Shown here: in pieces, positions 17,553 to 27,430 of the stretch | Position numbering within the stretch: position 1 is the stretch's first letter | How the letters are laid out: the number at the start of each line of letters is the position of its first letter | Assembly: GCA_020635795.1 (NCBI GenBank) | Contig: JACJZD010000001.1 | Coordinates: forward strand, 443,001-507,000 | Direction: 5' to 3' | Source: Flavobacteriales bacterium | GTDB lineage: Bacteria; Bacteroidota; Bacteroidia; Flavobacteriales_E; Vicingaceae | DNA: 64,000 bases | The notes under the pieces: generated by a model | The model's input: the letters and a program-made list of their open reading frames with translations, nothing else | Told to the model about the DNA's origin: nothing | The model's database searches: none | Translations under genes and position numbers: made by a program

Positions 17553-19088
17553 TTATTTCTTTTGTAATTTAAAAATGATAGGCTTATTGCTTTTTATGTC
17601 AAAAACCAACTCCTCAGTTTTAGGATGAAATCCGTCTGCTTGAACCACATAATTATAGGTTTTATCTGGTTCTACAAGCATAATAAATTTACCTGTTCCT
17701 TCTTTTGATTTATAGATACCTTGAATTTTAGCGGTTTCGTTTTCTATTAAAGTTATTTTAGCCGAAATAGGATTTGTTTCGGAATCACCATAAACTTCTC
17801 CTTTAATTACATGAAGTTGTTCAAATTCATCCGTTAAAACTACCTTGTAAATATCTTGTCCGCCATATCCACCATTTTGCGAGGAAGAATAATAACCAGT
17901 TTTTCCATCAGCAGCTACCACATAAAAAATATCATCGGTTACTGTATTTATTGGATAACCTAAATTTTCAGGGTTACTCCAGACATTATCATCGCCTAAC
18001 TTGGTTTTAAAAATATCGTAACCACCCATATTTTGATGTCCTGTTGAACTAAAATATAAAGTTTTTCCATCAGAGTGAATAAATGGAGCGTCCTCATCAT
18101 GCTCAGTGTTTATTGTTGGACCTAAATTTTGAGCTTTACCCCAAGTTCCATTTGGTAAACGTTCAACTTTATAAATATCTTTTCCTCCAAATCCGCCATC
18201 ACGATTGCTTGAAAAATAAATAACCTTATCGTTAGCGGTTATTGATGCGCTTGACTCAACAAAATCGGAATTTATATTTTCAGGTAATTTTTTTGGAGTT
18301 TCCCAGTCGTCTAATCCCATTCTACATTCGTACAAACTACCAGAATACAAATCAGGATTGGTTCTAAAAATAAATAGTAATTGTCCGTCGGGAGATAATC
18401 CTGCACAAGCATCATTGGTTTCAGTATTAATGCCAGCTTTCATTTGTATAGGTTTTTCCCAAGTACTACCTGATTTTTTAGAGTAATAGATGTCCTCGAA
18501 ATAACGTCCAGACTGATCAATTTTTTTTCCAGTACTTTCAGGTCTTCTGGATGTAAAATACATTGCACCTTCATCTGCAGAAATTAAAGGAACGTATTCA
18601 TCATATTTTGAATTGATAACTGCACCAACGTTTTGGATAGTTACATTTCTAGGTTTTGTAATCATTTCTTCTGCATAGATTGATTTGTTTATCAATCGGT
18701 TTACTTCGTCATTAGTTAAGTCTTTTTTACCATTGATAATTTTATAGCCATTATAATAATTGATAGCTTTTTTAAATTTCTGATTAGCATGAGCTATGGC
18801 AGCTTTGTATCTAAAAAGTTCCAAACTTACAGCACTTGATGTTTTAAGAAAGTACTCTTCGGCTTTTTTATAATTTTTTAATTCGAAATTGCATACACCC
18901 AATTTAAAAGTTATGTTATTGTCTAACGAATCGAGATTGTAAGCCTGTAAATACAATTGTTCAGCTCCAAAAAAATCATGTGAACTAAATTTTTCATCGG
19001 CTGATTTAAGTATTTTTTTAATATCTGTATTTTGTCCTAAAACAGTTATACTTATTGATATTAAACTTAAAAAAAGTAGCTTTTTCAT
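17553..19088 (-). CDS. TPR and WD40-like (PD40) beta-propeller protein, PorE-like without OmpA domain
   Basis: The 511-residue protein has a signal peptide, N-terminal TPR-like helices (~20-130), a PD40 propeller (~160-400) with repeated blades such as ALYFTSRRPES, LIFIFRTNPDL, VIYFSSNRDGGFGGKDIYK and TLYFSSTGHQNMGGYDIFK, and a C-terminal regulatory-like beta domain (~420-511). PorE-type proteins carry the same architecture plus an OmpA peptidoglycan-binding domain; here the protein ends without it. It sits between the PKD adhesin and PorP/SprF, so it probably serves their secretion or anchoring. The missing peptidoglycan anchor is notable. ATG start 6 bp after the adhesin stop. Confidence 0.85.
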   Translation of the reverse strand: MKKLLFLSLISISITVLGQNTDIKKILKSADEKFSSHDFFGAEQLYLQAYNLDSLDNNITFKLGVCNFELKNYKKAEEYFLKTSSAVSLELFRYKAAIAHANQKFKKAINYYNGYKIINGKKDLTNDEVNRLINKSIYAEEMITKPRNVTIQNVGAVINSKYDEYVPLISADEGAMYFTSRRPESTGKKIDQSGRYFEDIYYSKKSGSTWEKPIQMKAGINTETNDACAGLSPDGQLLFIFRTNPDLYSGSLYECRMGLDDWETPKKLPENINSDFVESSASITANDKVIYFSSNRDGGFGGKDIYKVERLPNGTWGKAQNLGPTINTEHDEDAPFIHSDGKTLYFSSTGHQNMGGYDIFKTKLGDDNVWSNPENLGYPINTVTDDIFYVVAADGKTGYYSSSQNGGYGGQDIYKVVLTDEFEQLHVIKGEVYGDSETNPISAKITLIENETAKIQGIYKSKEGTGKFIMLVEPDKTYNYVVQADGFHPKTEELVFDIKSNKPIIFKLQKK

Positions 19089-19094
19089 TTTTTA

Positions 19095-20174
19095 TTATCT
19101 AATTAAAGTAATATCACCAACAAATGTTTCAGAATTACCATCAACAAATGTAACTTGAATTTTATAGACATAAACATCTTGTTGAACAAGCTTGTCTCTG
19201 TAGTAGCCATCCCAGCCTATATTTATATCTTTACTCACAAAAAGTAGTTCTCCCCATTTATTAAAAATGTTTAGTTCGTAGGTTTCTGCACCATAAATAA
19301 TTGGATGAAAAACGTCATTATCTAAATTTCCTGCAATTACTAAACCACCATTTGGACCGCCGGGATTAGGAGTAAAAGCATTAGGTATTTTAATGCTGCC
19401 TTGAGCTAGGGCTTCAACAGCTGAAACTATTCTAAAAGTATCCTTACAATTGTTTACAGAGGTGGCAATTAGTGAGATGTCAAAAAAGCCAGGTTCAGTA
19501 TAATAATGTTGAGGATTTTCATCGTTGGTAATTGTACCATCACCTAAATTCCACTCATAAGTGGCGGCGAAAGAACTTAAATTGTACAAGGAGACTGCTT
19601 GACTTGGAATAGTAACACTTGTTGGAGTTACAGTAAAAAATGCATTAGGTATTTGGTAGACTTCTATAATTTGAGTTTGTGTTTGAGTATCAACTCCGCC
19701 ATCTCCGGTAGCCGTTAATGTAACAGTATAAATACCTGGATTGTAATATGTATAATTGGGGTTGACTTGTTGTGAGAAATCTCCATTCCCAAAATTCCAA
19801 TTGTATTGGTTTGCATAAAGCGAATTGTTTACAAATTGTACTCGTAATGGTCGACAACCGGTTGCAGGACCTGTAAAACTAGCTACAGGAACAGGTGGTA
19901 TTATTTGTATCGTTTGAGTTGCGGTGTCTGAGCAATATACTCCACTTACAATAACACTTATATCAAAATTACCCCAAGTAGAGTAAATATGATTTGGAGG
20001 AGATTGTAATGTGGAAGTTGTTGTATCGCCATAATTCCAATTGTACTGCCAAGTTCCAAAAGAAGAAGTGTTTGAAATGGATATGGCTGTACTCAGGTAT
20101 GTTTGAGTGGTGGGGAAGCAATAAATGAAGCTACTGGAGTAGTATGTACAGTAATGTTTTGATATAAAGTATCT
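19095..20174 (-). CDS. C-terminal open frame of the PKD adhesin (gliding motility C-terminal domain)
   Basis: This stretch is open in a single frame from just after the TAG at 20175 to 19095. It encodes the last three PKD repeats (WNYGDTTTSTLQSPPNH, WNFGNGDFSQQVNPNY, WNLGDGTITNDENPQH) and the type B sorting domain. The only canonical start is a TTG at 19589, which falls inside a repeat and is surely not a true start. The piece is therefore a fragment of the gene upstream, not an independent protein. Confidence 0.6.
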   Translation of the reverse strand, partial: RYFISKHYCTYYSSSFIYCFPTTQTYLSTAISISNTSSFGTWQYNWNYGDTTTSTLQSPPNHIYSTWGNFDISVIVSGVYCSDTATQTIQIIPPVPVASFTGPATGCRPLRVQFVNNSLYANQYNWNFGNGDFSQQVNPNYTYYNPGIYTVTLTATGDGGVDTQTQTQIIEVYQIPNAFFTVTPTSVTIPSQAVSLYNLSSFAATYEWNLGDGTITNDENPQHYYTEPGFFDISLIATSVNNCKDTFRIVSAVEALAQGSIKIPNAFTPNPGGPNGGLVIAGNLDNDVFHPIIYGAETYELNIFNKWGELLFVSKDINIGWDGYYRDKLVQQDVYVYKIQVTFVDGNSETFVGDITLIR

Positions 20175-20511
20175 CTACATCCGTAAAAACGATTCTGCAA
20201 TTAAACTTGCTGAATAAGTAATATCAGTTGGAGTAGTATTGGTATAAATATGGCTAGGGCTAGGACTGTTATCTAACGCTGAACCATCACCAAAATTCCA
20301 AATAAACGTATTTGCTCCTACTGAAGTATTTACAAAATTGCTGGTTAGTGGGCTACAACCTGATGTATCGGCAAAAAAGTTAGCAATAATTTCAGGATAA
20401 ACAGTTATAATTTGTGAAGTTGTATCTAAACAACCATAATTGGTTTCTGAAACTAATGTTATCGTATAATTTTGAACAACACCAGTATTGTTGGTATAAA
20501 CATAATTGAAA

Positions 20512-23500
20512 TTAGAAGCTAGAATTATCAAATGTAGTTCCATTGCCAAAATTCCAATGATAGAGTGTACCGTTTGAAGAGTTGTTGTTAATTGTAATTG
20601 GAAGTGGTTGACAACCAACTGTAGTATTAGTATTAAAAAGTGCCGTCGTAGGAGGGTAAACCAAAATTTGTTTAAATGTGGTGTCAAAACATCCATAAAC
20701 GGACTCAATAATTAATCGAACATTAAAATATTGGTCAATAACGCCAGTATTTACAAATTGATGGGTAGGATTTGGGGAATTGCTTACTGGAGAACCATCA
20801 CCAAAATCCCAATAGTAATTAACTGCTCCAACAGATAAACTAGTAAAAGTTGTTGTAAACGGACTACAACCAAAGGTATCGGCTTGCATAATTGCAGTTA
20901 CATCAGGATAAATAGTAATGAGTTGACTGGCTGTATCTTTACATCCTCGGTCTGTTTCGGCAATTAAATTTGTAGTTACATTTTGCAACATGCCACTTAT
21001 ATTGGTATAGGTATGATTAAAATTTGAACTCAATGTATCAAAAGTTGTTCCATCTCCCAAGTTCCAATGATAGTAAGTGCCTCCAACAGAGTTATTTGTA
21101 AATGTTATTGGAAATGGGTGGCATCCGTTGGTGTCGTTAACTGTATATTGAGCCGATGGATTAGGGAATACCAACACATCACCATAAGTGGTATCCTTGC
21201 ATCCAAAAGGAGAGGTAGCAGTTAAGGTTACGGTGTAAATTAAATTATTGGTAAGATTATTTACAAAGGTATGATTAGGAGTAGGTCCAACTCCTGTTGT
21301 TCCATCACCAAAATCCCAGTTATAAATTACTGCTCCAATTACTGATGGAAAAGTAACCACAAGTGGACTACATCCAGAATCTGGATTTATACTAAAACCG
21401 AATTGAGGTTCGGGGTAAACTGTAATATTTTTACGTGCAGTATCAGAACATCCATTTGTACTTAGTACAATTAACTCAACTAAATGATTATTTATGAATT
21501 GAGTTGTATTTTGATAAATATGTGAAGGACTTAATGCGTTGCTATTTGGGGTGCCATCACCAAAATTCCATGTTTGTGTCGTTGACCCAGTCGAAGTATT
21601 TGTAAAGTTAACAACAAGTGGAGCACAATCTAATACTGCATTGTCGGTAAATGAAGCATTAGGATTAGGAAAAACAGTTACAGTATGAATAATATCATCA
21701 GTACATCCAAAAGCTGTTTGTGCAATTAATAGAACGGTATATGTTGTATCAACTCCGTAAGGATTTATAAAAACATGTGAAGGATTCATGTTGGTGTCGA
21801 TTGGAGAGCCATCACCAAAATCCCAAATAAAACTTACAGCATTTGCAGATGATGTATTGGTGAAGTTGACTAATAAATCAGCACAACCATTAGTTGTGTC
21901 CATGGTAAAATTAGCAGTTGGGATATTTTCTACATTAATTTGAACGGTATCTGTTCCTGAGCAAAAAGCAGTATTTACTGTAAGTATCATGTCGTAAAAC
22001 CCTGGCACGGTATACATGTGATTAGGATTTTGTTGGGTGCTGGTTGTTCCATCATCAAAATCCCAGTTCCAAGAAATAATTGGGTCGCCAACTGCCGATG
22101 TTGAATTATCGGTAAAAGTTGCTATAGAATTTACACAAACGCTGGTTGGTGTAAATGCAGGGACTGGCGATTGATAAACAGTTAAAGTTCTAGTTCTTGA
22201 ATGTGAACAACCGTTTAAATTTCCAACAGTTAGTTGAACATTGTAAGTTCCTGGAGAACCATAAAATTGTGATGGGGGATTTTGTAGCGTACTAGTATTG
22301 GAATTTCCAAAGTTCCAATTCCAAGAAATGGCATCAGCTGAAGAGGTATTGGTAAAATTAACGGTCATACTATCGCAACCGTTGTTATTATCAAAATTAA
22401 AATTAGCAACAGGACTATTTAAAACATGTAAGTTAACTGATGCGGTATCTCTACATCCACCAGTTCCACCAGTAATTCCAGCAACAACTTGTATAACATA
22501 ATCTCCAGAGTTAGTAAAGGAATGATTTACATTCCCGCCCGCAGAAGGTATCCAGCCAGAACCATCCCCATAGTTCCAAAAATAAGTATTTGCACCTCCT
22601 CCTGATAAATTGTTAAATGTTACAGATTGTCCTTCGCAAATAGTATCAATTGAAGAAGTAAGGGCAGCAAAAGGAGGAGCAACAATTTGTACGGTAATGT
22701 AAGCAGTATCTAATCCACAAAAGCTACTGTCTACCATCATTACATTGTAAGTTCCTATACCTGGATAAGCCATCGTATAGGGCAGGGCAGGAGGCCAAGG
22801 AACCCAACCTCTAATAGAATCATAACCATTACCCCAATAATCTCCAAAATTCCACCATTCGTATCGTTGAGCAATGTTTCCTTGAGCTAAACAATTTCTA
22901 TTTGTAATGTTATTAAATGTTACTTGCGTATCGGGATAACAAAGTAATACTGCCGAAGCATTAATAGCTGCATCATCAATATCCCAAATTCGAATAGGGT
23001 TAAAAGAAGCCAAACTTGGGCCACCTTGCAAGGTGTTACAATAGTTTTCGGCAGTTAATGTTACTTGAGTTACACAGTTTACAGTTCCTTGTAAATACAT
23101 GTGCGAAATGGTTTGCCCTGCGTTGGTGTAATCTGTAACTAAAGGAGGACTACCATCTCCAAAATCCCATGTAAATACTGTAGTTTCTGATGTGTTCGTA
23201 CTACTATTGATAAAATCTAATGGCGAAGGAGCACAAGTTTGTGTTAAGCCACCAATCGGAATTTGTATGGAGGCACTTGTTGCTTGTTCCATAACAAAAA
23301 CTCCATTTATCACACATCCTGTATTTGTTTCTGTAAAAACAACATTAAACGTATCGACAGTAAGCGTATATAAATGTGAAATATTGTTGCCAGGAACTAA
23401 AGAAGCCCCACTACTTATAGGGCTTCCATCACCCCAATCAACAGTCCATGCTCCAATGTTGTCGGGAGAATTAATGTTTAATGTATAATTAGCTCCGCTA

Positions 23501-23631
23501 CAACTGTACCAATACGGGGCATTATTAGGAGTTCCAAAAAAATCGTGTAGTTGAGGGCATTGAGCAAAAAGTGAATTTGTACCTATAAGAAGGATAAAAA
23601 TCGTGATATATTTTGCCAAAAATTTTGTCAT
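20512..23631 (-). CDS. N-terminal open frame of the PKD adhesin
   Basis: This 1,039-residue uninterrupted piece holds the signal peptide and the first 12 PKD-type repeats. It ends in ...TFDNSSF then TAA, four codons after the frame error at 20523-20526. In the previous repeat the same place reads TFDTLSSNFNH; skipping one T restores FDNLASNFNY. As it stands, the product would be secreted to the periplasm but lack the T9SS C-terminal signal and so could not be exported or anchored normally. Confidence 0.75.
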   Translation of the reverse strand: MTKFLAKYITIFILLIGTNSLFAQCPQLHDFFGTPNNAPYWYSCSGANYTLNINSPDNIGAWTVDWGDGSPISSGASLVPGNNISHLYTLTVDTFNVVFTETNTGCVINGVFVMEQATSASIQIPIGGLTQTCAPSPLDFINSSTNTSETTVFTWDFGDGSPPLVTDYTNAGQTISHMYLQGTVNCVTQVTLTAENYCNTLQGGPSLASFNPIRIWDIDDAAINASAVLLCYPDTQVTFNNITNRNCLAQGNIAQRYEWWNFGDYWGNGYDSIRGWVPWPPALPYTMAYPGIGTYNVMMVDSSFCGLDTAYITVQIVAPPFAALTSSIDTICEGQSVTFNNLSGGGANTYFWNYGDGSGWIPSAGGNVNHSFTNSGDYVIQVVAGITGGTGGCRDTASVNLHVLNSPVANFNFDNNNGCDSMTVNFTNTSSADAISWNWNFGNSNTSTLQNPPSQFYGSPGTYNVQLTVGNLNGCSHSRTRTLTVYQSPVPAFTPTSVCVNSIATFTDNSTSAVGDPIISWNWDFDDGTTSTQQNPNHMYTVPGFYDMILTVNTAFCSGTDTVQINVENIPTANFTMDTTNGCADLLVNFTNTSSANAVSFIWDFGDGSPIDTNMNPSHVFINPYGVDTTYTVLLIAQTAFGCTDDIIHTVTVFPNPNASFTDNAVLDCAPLVVNFTNTSTGSTTQTWNFGDGTPNSNALSPSHIYQNTTQFINNHLVELIVLSTNGCSDTARKNITVYPEPQFGFSINPDSGCSPLVVTFPSVIGAVIYNWDFGDGTTGVGPTPNHTFVNNLTNNLIYTVTLTATSPFGCKDTTYGDVLVFPNPSAQYTVNDTNGCHPFPITFTNNSVGGTYYHWNLGDGTTFDTLSSNFNHTYTNISGMLQNVTTNLIAETDRGCKDTASQLITIYPDVTAIMQADTFGCSPFTTTFTSLSVGAVNYYWDFGDGSPVSNSPNPTHQFVNTGVIDQYFNVRLIIESVYGCFDTTFKQILVYPPTTALFNTNTTVGCQPLPITINNNSSNGTLYHWNFGNGTTFDNSSF

Positions 23632-23680
23632 GTTTAATTAGTACGTAAATATGCAAAAAAAGGTACAGATATTAAAGGAT

Positions 23681-24913
23681 TTAACCATTAAATGTGATGA
23701 ACAAAAAATAAATGGTAAAACCAATAAAATAAGTTATACCAAGCCAACTTAATATTTTTAGAAACCTATTTGGTTGGTATTGTTTAGGAACATTTTTACT
23801 TGTAATTACTAGATAATTCATGATAGCTAAAATGGGAGAAGTAACGAAGGCAATAATGGTTGCGAAATCAATTAGTGTTCTCATGTTAGTCATAAAGAAA
23901 GCTACAATAAGTGTTACACCAGTAGCTAAAACGAATAACCATATCCAATAATGCTTGTTTTCATTAGTTTTTGGATGGAGTAGTTTTAATGTTGATGAAA
24001 TTACTCTTGGCTGAGCATCTAAACAAGTCAATGTGGTGCTAAGCATGGTCGTAAAAGCGGCTACTGCAATAATAAAATAGCTCCATTTTCCAATATTATT
24101 AGTATAAATACCAATAAGTTGGTTTGCAAATTTGGCACCACTCGATTCTAATTGGATTCCAGAACCATAAATAGTTACAGAACCTAAGATTAGAAAAAAC
24201 AGCGCTAAAACTAAAGTACCCCAGTATCCTATGTTAAAGTCCAATAAAGTTGATTTGAGATTTATTTCTGGAGATTCTTTCTTTTTTTCTAAAGTCCATA
24301 ACGAGTGCCAAACGGATAAATCTAAAGGTGCAGGCATCCAACCCATTAATGCAATTAAAAACAAAATGTGCGATTTATCAGAAAATACAAAACTCGTCAT
24401 GTGTTCTTCGTATTTTACATTATTGCCTGTAAAAGAAGCAATCAAAGCAACAATTGTTGAGGTAGTTAGTACCAATATAATCACTTTCATGCTAATATCA
24501 AGCAATTTAAATTTTCCAATCATTAAAATAATTGAACAAATAGCTAATAATATTGCTGAAAATAACCAAACGGGTACTGAAACACCTGTAATTTCTGAGG
24601 CAATACCTGCGGTAACTACCGTTACAGCCGATTGTATGATAAACATGCTGCAAAAAGTTAAAGCTAAAAAAAGATAAACTGACCATTTACCAAGTGATTG
24701 ATAGCCTTCTAGCAAACTTTTACCTGTAACTGCGGCATATCGAGGTCCAAACTCAAAAAAAGGATATTTTAATATGTTGGCAACAAAAACTGCCCAAACT
24801 AAACCGTAACCAAATTCGGCTCCAGCTCGGGTTGATTGCACTAAATGCGAAACACCTATTGCTGCACCAGCATAAAGCAAACCAGGACCAAGTATTTTAT
24901 ACCATTTTTGCAT
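23681..24913 (-). CDS. Nramp-fold divalent metal transporter-like protein, divergent
   Basis: The 410-residue membrane protein has about 11 TM segments and the Nramp beginning KILGPGLLYAGAAIG with AGAEFGYGLVWAVFVANILKYP. In canonical Nramp proteins TM1 carries DPGN and TM6 carries MPH, which hold the metal ion; here the TM1 region reads GVSHLVQSTRAGAEFG and TM6 reads LMGWMPAPLDLS, so both motifs are missing. The fold is likely retained, but the substrate may not be Mn or Fe. It is on the same strand as and upstream of the adhesin cluster, with a separate role. ATG start at 24913. Confidence 0.8.
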   Translation of the reverse strand: MQKWYKILGPGLLYAGAAIGVSHLVQSTRAGAEFGYGLVWAVFVANILKYPFFEFGPRYAAVTGKSLLEGYQSLGKWSVYLFLALTFCSMFIIQSAVTVVTAGIASEITGVSVPVWLFSAILLAICSIILMIGKFKLLDISMKVIILVLTTSTIVALIASFTGNNVKYEEHMTSFVFSDKSHILFLIALMGWMPAPLDLSVWHSLWTLEKKKESPEINLKSTLLDFNIGYWGTLVLALFFLILGSVTIYGSGIQLESSGAKFANQLIGIYTNNIGKWSYFIIAVAAFTTMLSTTLTCLDAQPRVISSTLKLLHPKTNENKHYWIWLFVLATGVTLIVAFFMTNMRTLIDFATIIAFVTSPILAIMNYLVITSKNVPKQYQPNRFLKILSWLGITYFIGFTIYFLFITFNG

Positions 24914-24946
24914 CAGTTGAAAAAAAAACTAAGGTAATATAAAAAC

Positions 24947-24981
24947 TTTGGTAGTATTTATTTTAAAGTAATTAATTTTAG
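24947..24981 (+). promoter_or_regulatory. Candidate Bacteroidota-type promoter for the YfhO gene
   Basis: TTTG at 24947-24950 and TAATTTTAG at 24973-24981, 22 bp apart, resemble the -33 and -7 (TAnnTTTG) elements used by the main sigma factor in this phylum. The start codon follows at 25001. The -7 box matches at 7 of 8 positions. Confidence 0.35.
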
Positions 24982-25000
24982 CCGTAATAAAAGTTAAACC

Positions 25001-27430
25001 ATGGAATTTTTAAAAAATCACGTTTTAAAACACTTGTTAGCTGTTTTAGTTTTAATTACTGTTTCGGCAGTTTATTTTTATCCTGAATTACAAGGAAAAA
25101 AAATATTAGCTCATGATGAGATAAGTTCTATTGCCGCAGCAAAACAAGCTCAAGATTATGAGAAAATAGGAGAAACCATTTTGTGGGGAAGCACGCTTTT
25201 TTCTGGTATGCCTTTGTTTCAGGTTGCCTATCAAGTTAAAGCTAATTTACTGCGCGTATTTTTAGATACTTACAAGTTGTTTCCTAAATCAATGTGGTTA
25301 TGTTTAATGCTGATGTTGGGGTTTTATATCAGTTTATCCATTTTAGGATATAGTCCCGAACTAGGTGTAATTGGTTCCATTGCTTTTTCGTTATCAACAT
25401 GGTTTTTATTATCTATTGAAGCAGGGCATGCAACAAAACTGTTGGCCATAGCTTTTATTCCACCCCTTATTTCTTCTATATTAATTACGTATCGAGGTAA
25501 ATGGTTGTTGGGTGGAGTATTATCCAGTTTGTTTTTGAGTTTAGCAATAATGGCTAATCATCCTCAAATTGTGTATTACGCTTTATTTTTGATTTTAGCG
25601 TTGGTTGTTGTTAAAATGGCTCAAGCCATTAAAGAGAAAAACATAACAGTTTTTGTTAAGCGTTCTTTAATACTTCTTGCTTTTGGAATTTTAGGAGTGT
25701 TACCAAACACTACATTATTATGGACAACTTATGATTATAGTGCAGAAACTATTCGAGGTGGAAAATCAGAATTAACTAAAGATGTAAAACAATCGACAGG
25801 GTTAGATTTAGATTATGCAATGCAATGGAGTTATGGTAAAGCCGAAACGCTAAATTTATTAATTCCGGGTTTATATGCAGGTGGTGCTAAATTGGATGAA
25901 AGTTCAGAAACTTATAATAATCTAGCTCAAAAAGGTGTTCCAAAAAATCAAATTAAAGATTTCCTGAAAAATGTGCCTTTGTATTATGGCGATCAACCTT
26001 TTACAACTGGACCTTCATACATGGGGGCAGCATTAATTTTTCTTTTTATATTGATGTTTTTTATCTCAAAAAGCAATATCAGGTGGGTACTGTTAACGAT
26101 AACGATTATGTCGATTATGTTTGCGTGGGGTAAAAATCTCTTAGTACTCAACGAGTTCTTTTTCGACCATTTTCCGATGTACAACAAATTTAGAACACCA
26201 TCGATGTGGTTGGCGTTAACCATGATAACAGTTGCTATGGGAGCTATAACGTCACTTCAGTTAATATTTAAAAACGAGATTGATAAAGATAAACTTAAAA
26301 AAGGCTTGATATATACAGGTTCGATTTTAGGTGGATTAGTTGTGTTTGTATATTTATTTGGCTCATCGTTTATTTCATTTACAGGAGCTTATGACACACA
26401 ATTGGCTCAATCGGGTATTGACTTGGATATATTAACTGAAGATAGAATATCTATAATGAAAGCTGATGCACTTCGAACGTTGTTTATACTTGCTGCTTTG
26501 TTTGGGATATTGTGGATGTTAAATACCAATAAACTAAAAAATATTACTCTAGTTAAAGGATTATTAGCCTTAATAATTATTGGAGATTTATGGTTGGTTG
26601 ATAGACGATTTGTAAACAATGATGACTTTGTTAAAGCTAAGTCTTACGAACAAACTATTCATGCAACAGCTGCAGACCAACAAATTTTAAACGATAAAGA
26701 ACCAAATTACAGGGTATTTAATGCAACTGTAAGTTCATTTAATGATAACAAAACATCATACTTTCATAATTCGGTAGGTGGTTATAGTGCTGTTAAGCTA
26801 ATTCGTTATCAAGATTTGATTGAAAATCAACTTTCAAAAGGGAATATGAATGTGTTTAATATGTTGAACACAAAGTATTTTATTGTTGGAAAACCCGGAG
26901 AAGAAGTTGTAAATCAAAACCCTCAGGCACTTGGTAGTGTTTGGTTTGTTAATCAGATTGATTGGGCTAAAGATGCCGATGAAGAAATGGCAAAATTGAC
27001 TGATTTTAATCCAACATCTACTGCAGTAGTTGATGTTCGATACAAAGATTATTTATCAGGATTCAAATCAGATTCAGTTGTAAATGGAACAATTGCTCTA
27101 GCCTCATTCCACCCTGATAAAATGGTTTATACAGCTACGGCAGACAAAGACAATTTTGCCGTGTTTTCTGAAATTTGGTACAAAGGAAATGTTGACTGGA
27201 AAGCCTACATCGATGGAAAAGAAACAGAATTTATTCGTGTAAATTACTTGTTAAGAGGGTTGAAAGTTCCAGCTGGAAATCACGAAATTGTATTTGAATT
27301 TTATCCAAAACCGCATTATGTTGGTAGTAAAATTACTTTAGCATCATCGGCTTTAATCATGTTAATGTTGGCAAGTATTGTTGTAATGTTAATAATGAAG
27401 AAGCCTTTACCAGGAATGAAAGAGGATTAA
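25001..27430 (+). CDS. YfhO family membrane protein
   Basis: The 809-residue protein has about 13 hydrophobic helices, an early HDEISSIAAAKQAQDYEK loop and an extracytoplasmic C-terminal domain with VFSEIWYKGNVDWKAYIDGKE followed by a final TM helix. YfhO-type proteins are GT-C-fold membrane glycosyltransferase-like proteins; in Gram-positives a member glycosylates lipoteichoic acid. Here it most likely adds sugars to an envelope glycan or to lipid carriers; acceptor unknown. The 3' end overlaps convergent asnB by 4 bp. It opens the polysaccharide-related region. Confidence 0.85.
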   Translation: MEFLKNHVLKHLLAVLVLITVSAVYFYPELQGKKILAHDEISSIAAAKQAQDYEKIGETILWGSTLFSGMPLFQVAYQVKANLLRVFLDTYKLFPKSMWLCLMLMLGFYISLSILGYSPELGVIGSIAFSLSTWFLLSIEAGHATKLLAIAFIPPLISSILITYRGKWLLGGVLSSLFLSLAIMANHPQIVYYALFLILALVVVKMAQAIKEKNITVFVKRSLILLAFGILGVLPNTTLLWTTYDYSAETIRGGKSELTKDVKQSTGLDLDYAMQWSYGKAETLNLLIPGLYAGGAKLDESSETYNNLAQKGVPKNQIKDFLKNVPLYYGDQPFTTGPSYMGAALIFLFILMFFISKSNIRWVLLTITIMSIMFAWGKNLLVLNEFFFDHFPMYNKFRTPSMWLALTMITVAMGAITSLQLIFKNEIDKDKLKKGLIYTGSILGGLVVFVYLFGSSFISFTGAYDTQLAQSGIDLDILTEDRISIMKADALRTLFILAALFGILWMLNTNKLKNITLVKGLLALIIIGDLWLVDRRFVNNDDFVKAKSYEQTIHATAADQQILNDKEPNYRVFNATVSSFNDNKTSYFHNSVGGYSAVKLIRYQDLIENQLSKGNMNVFNMLNTKYFIVGKPGEEVVNQNPQALGSVWFVNQIDWAKDADEEMAKLTDFNPTSTAVVDVRYKDYLSGFKSDSVVNGTIALASFHPDKMVYTATADKDNFAVFSEIWYKGNVDWKAYIDGKETEFIRVNYLLRGLKVPAGNHEIVFEFYPKPHYVGSKITLASSALIMLMLASIVVMLIMKKPLPGMKED

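Larger units (their letters stand above)
19095..23631 (-). pseudogene. Giant PKD-repeat adhesin with gliding-motility/T9SS C-terminal domain, frameshifted
   Basis: Read through three single-base indels, this is one gene of about 1,510 codons. It has a signal peptide (ends GTNSLFAQ), about 16 PKD-type repeats marked by W-N/D-F-G-D-G motifs, and a C-terminal gliding-motility-associated/T9SS type B domain with IPNAFTPN, YELNIFNKWGELLF and GWDGYYRDKLVQQDVYVYKI. Such SprB-like proteins are exported by the type IX system and act as surface adhesins. The frame breaks at 20523-20526 (extra T), 20185-20189 (T5 where T4 fits) and 20112-20115 (C4 where C5 fits), giving a stop at 20512 and another at 20175. 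All repeats stay intact beyond each break, so either the decay is very recent or these are sequencing errors. The full product is inferred by domain continuity. Confidence 0.8.

Noticed and set aside
20175..20708. The 177-codon minus-strand ORF with the start MSPFMDVLTPH
   Set aside because: Its first ~60 residues are an out-of-frame reading of the adhesin. Only the second half (from about 20523) is genuine PKD sequence, so it is a fragment of the frameshifted gene and not a separate protein.
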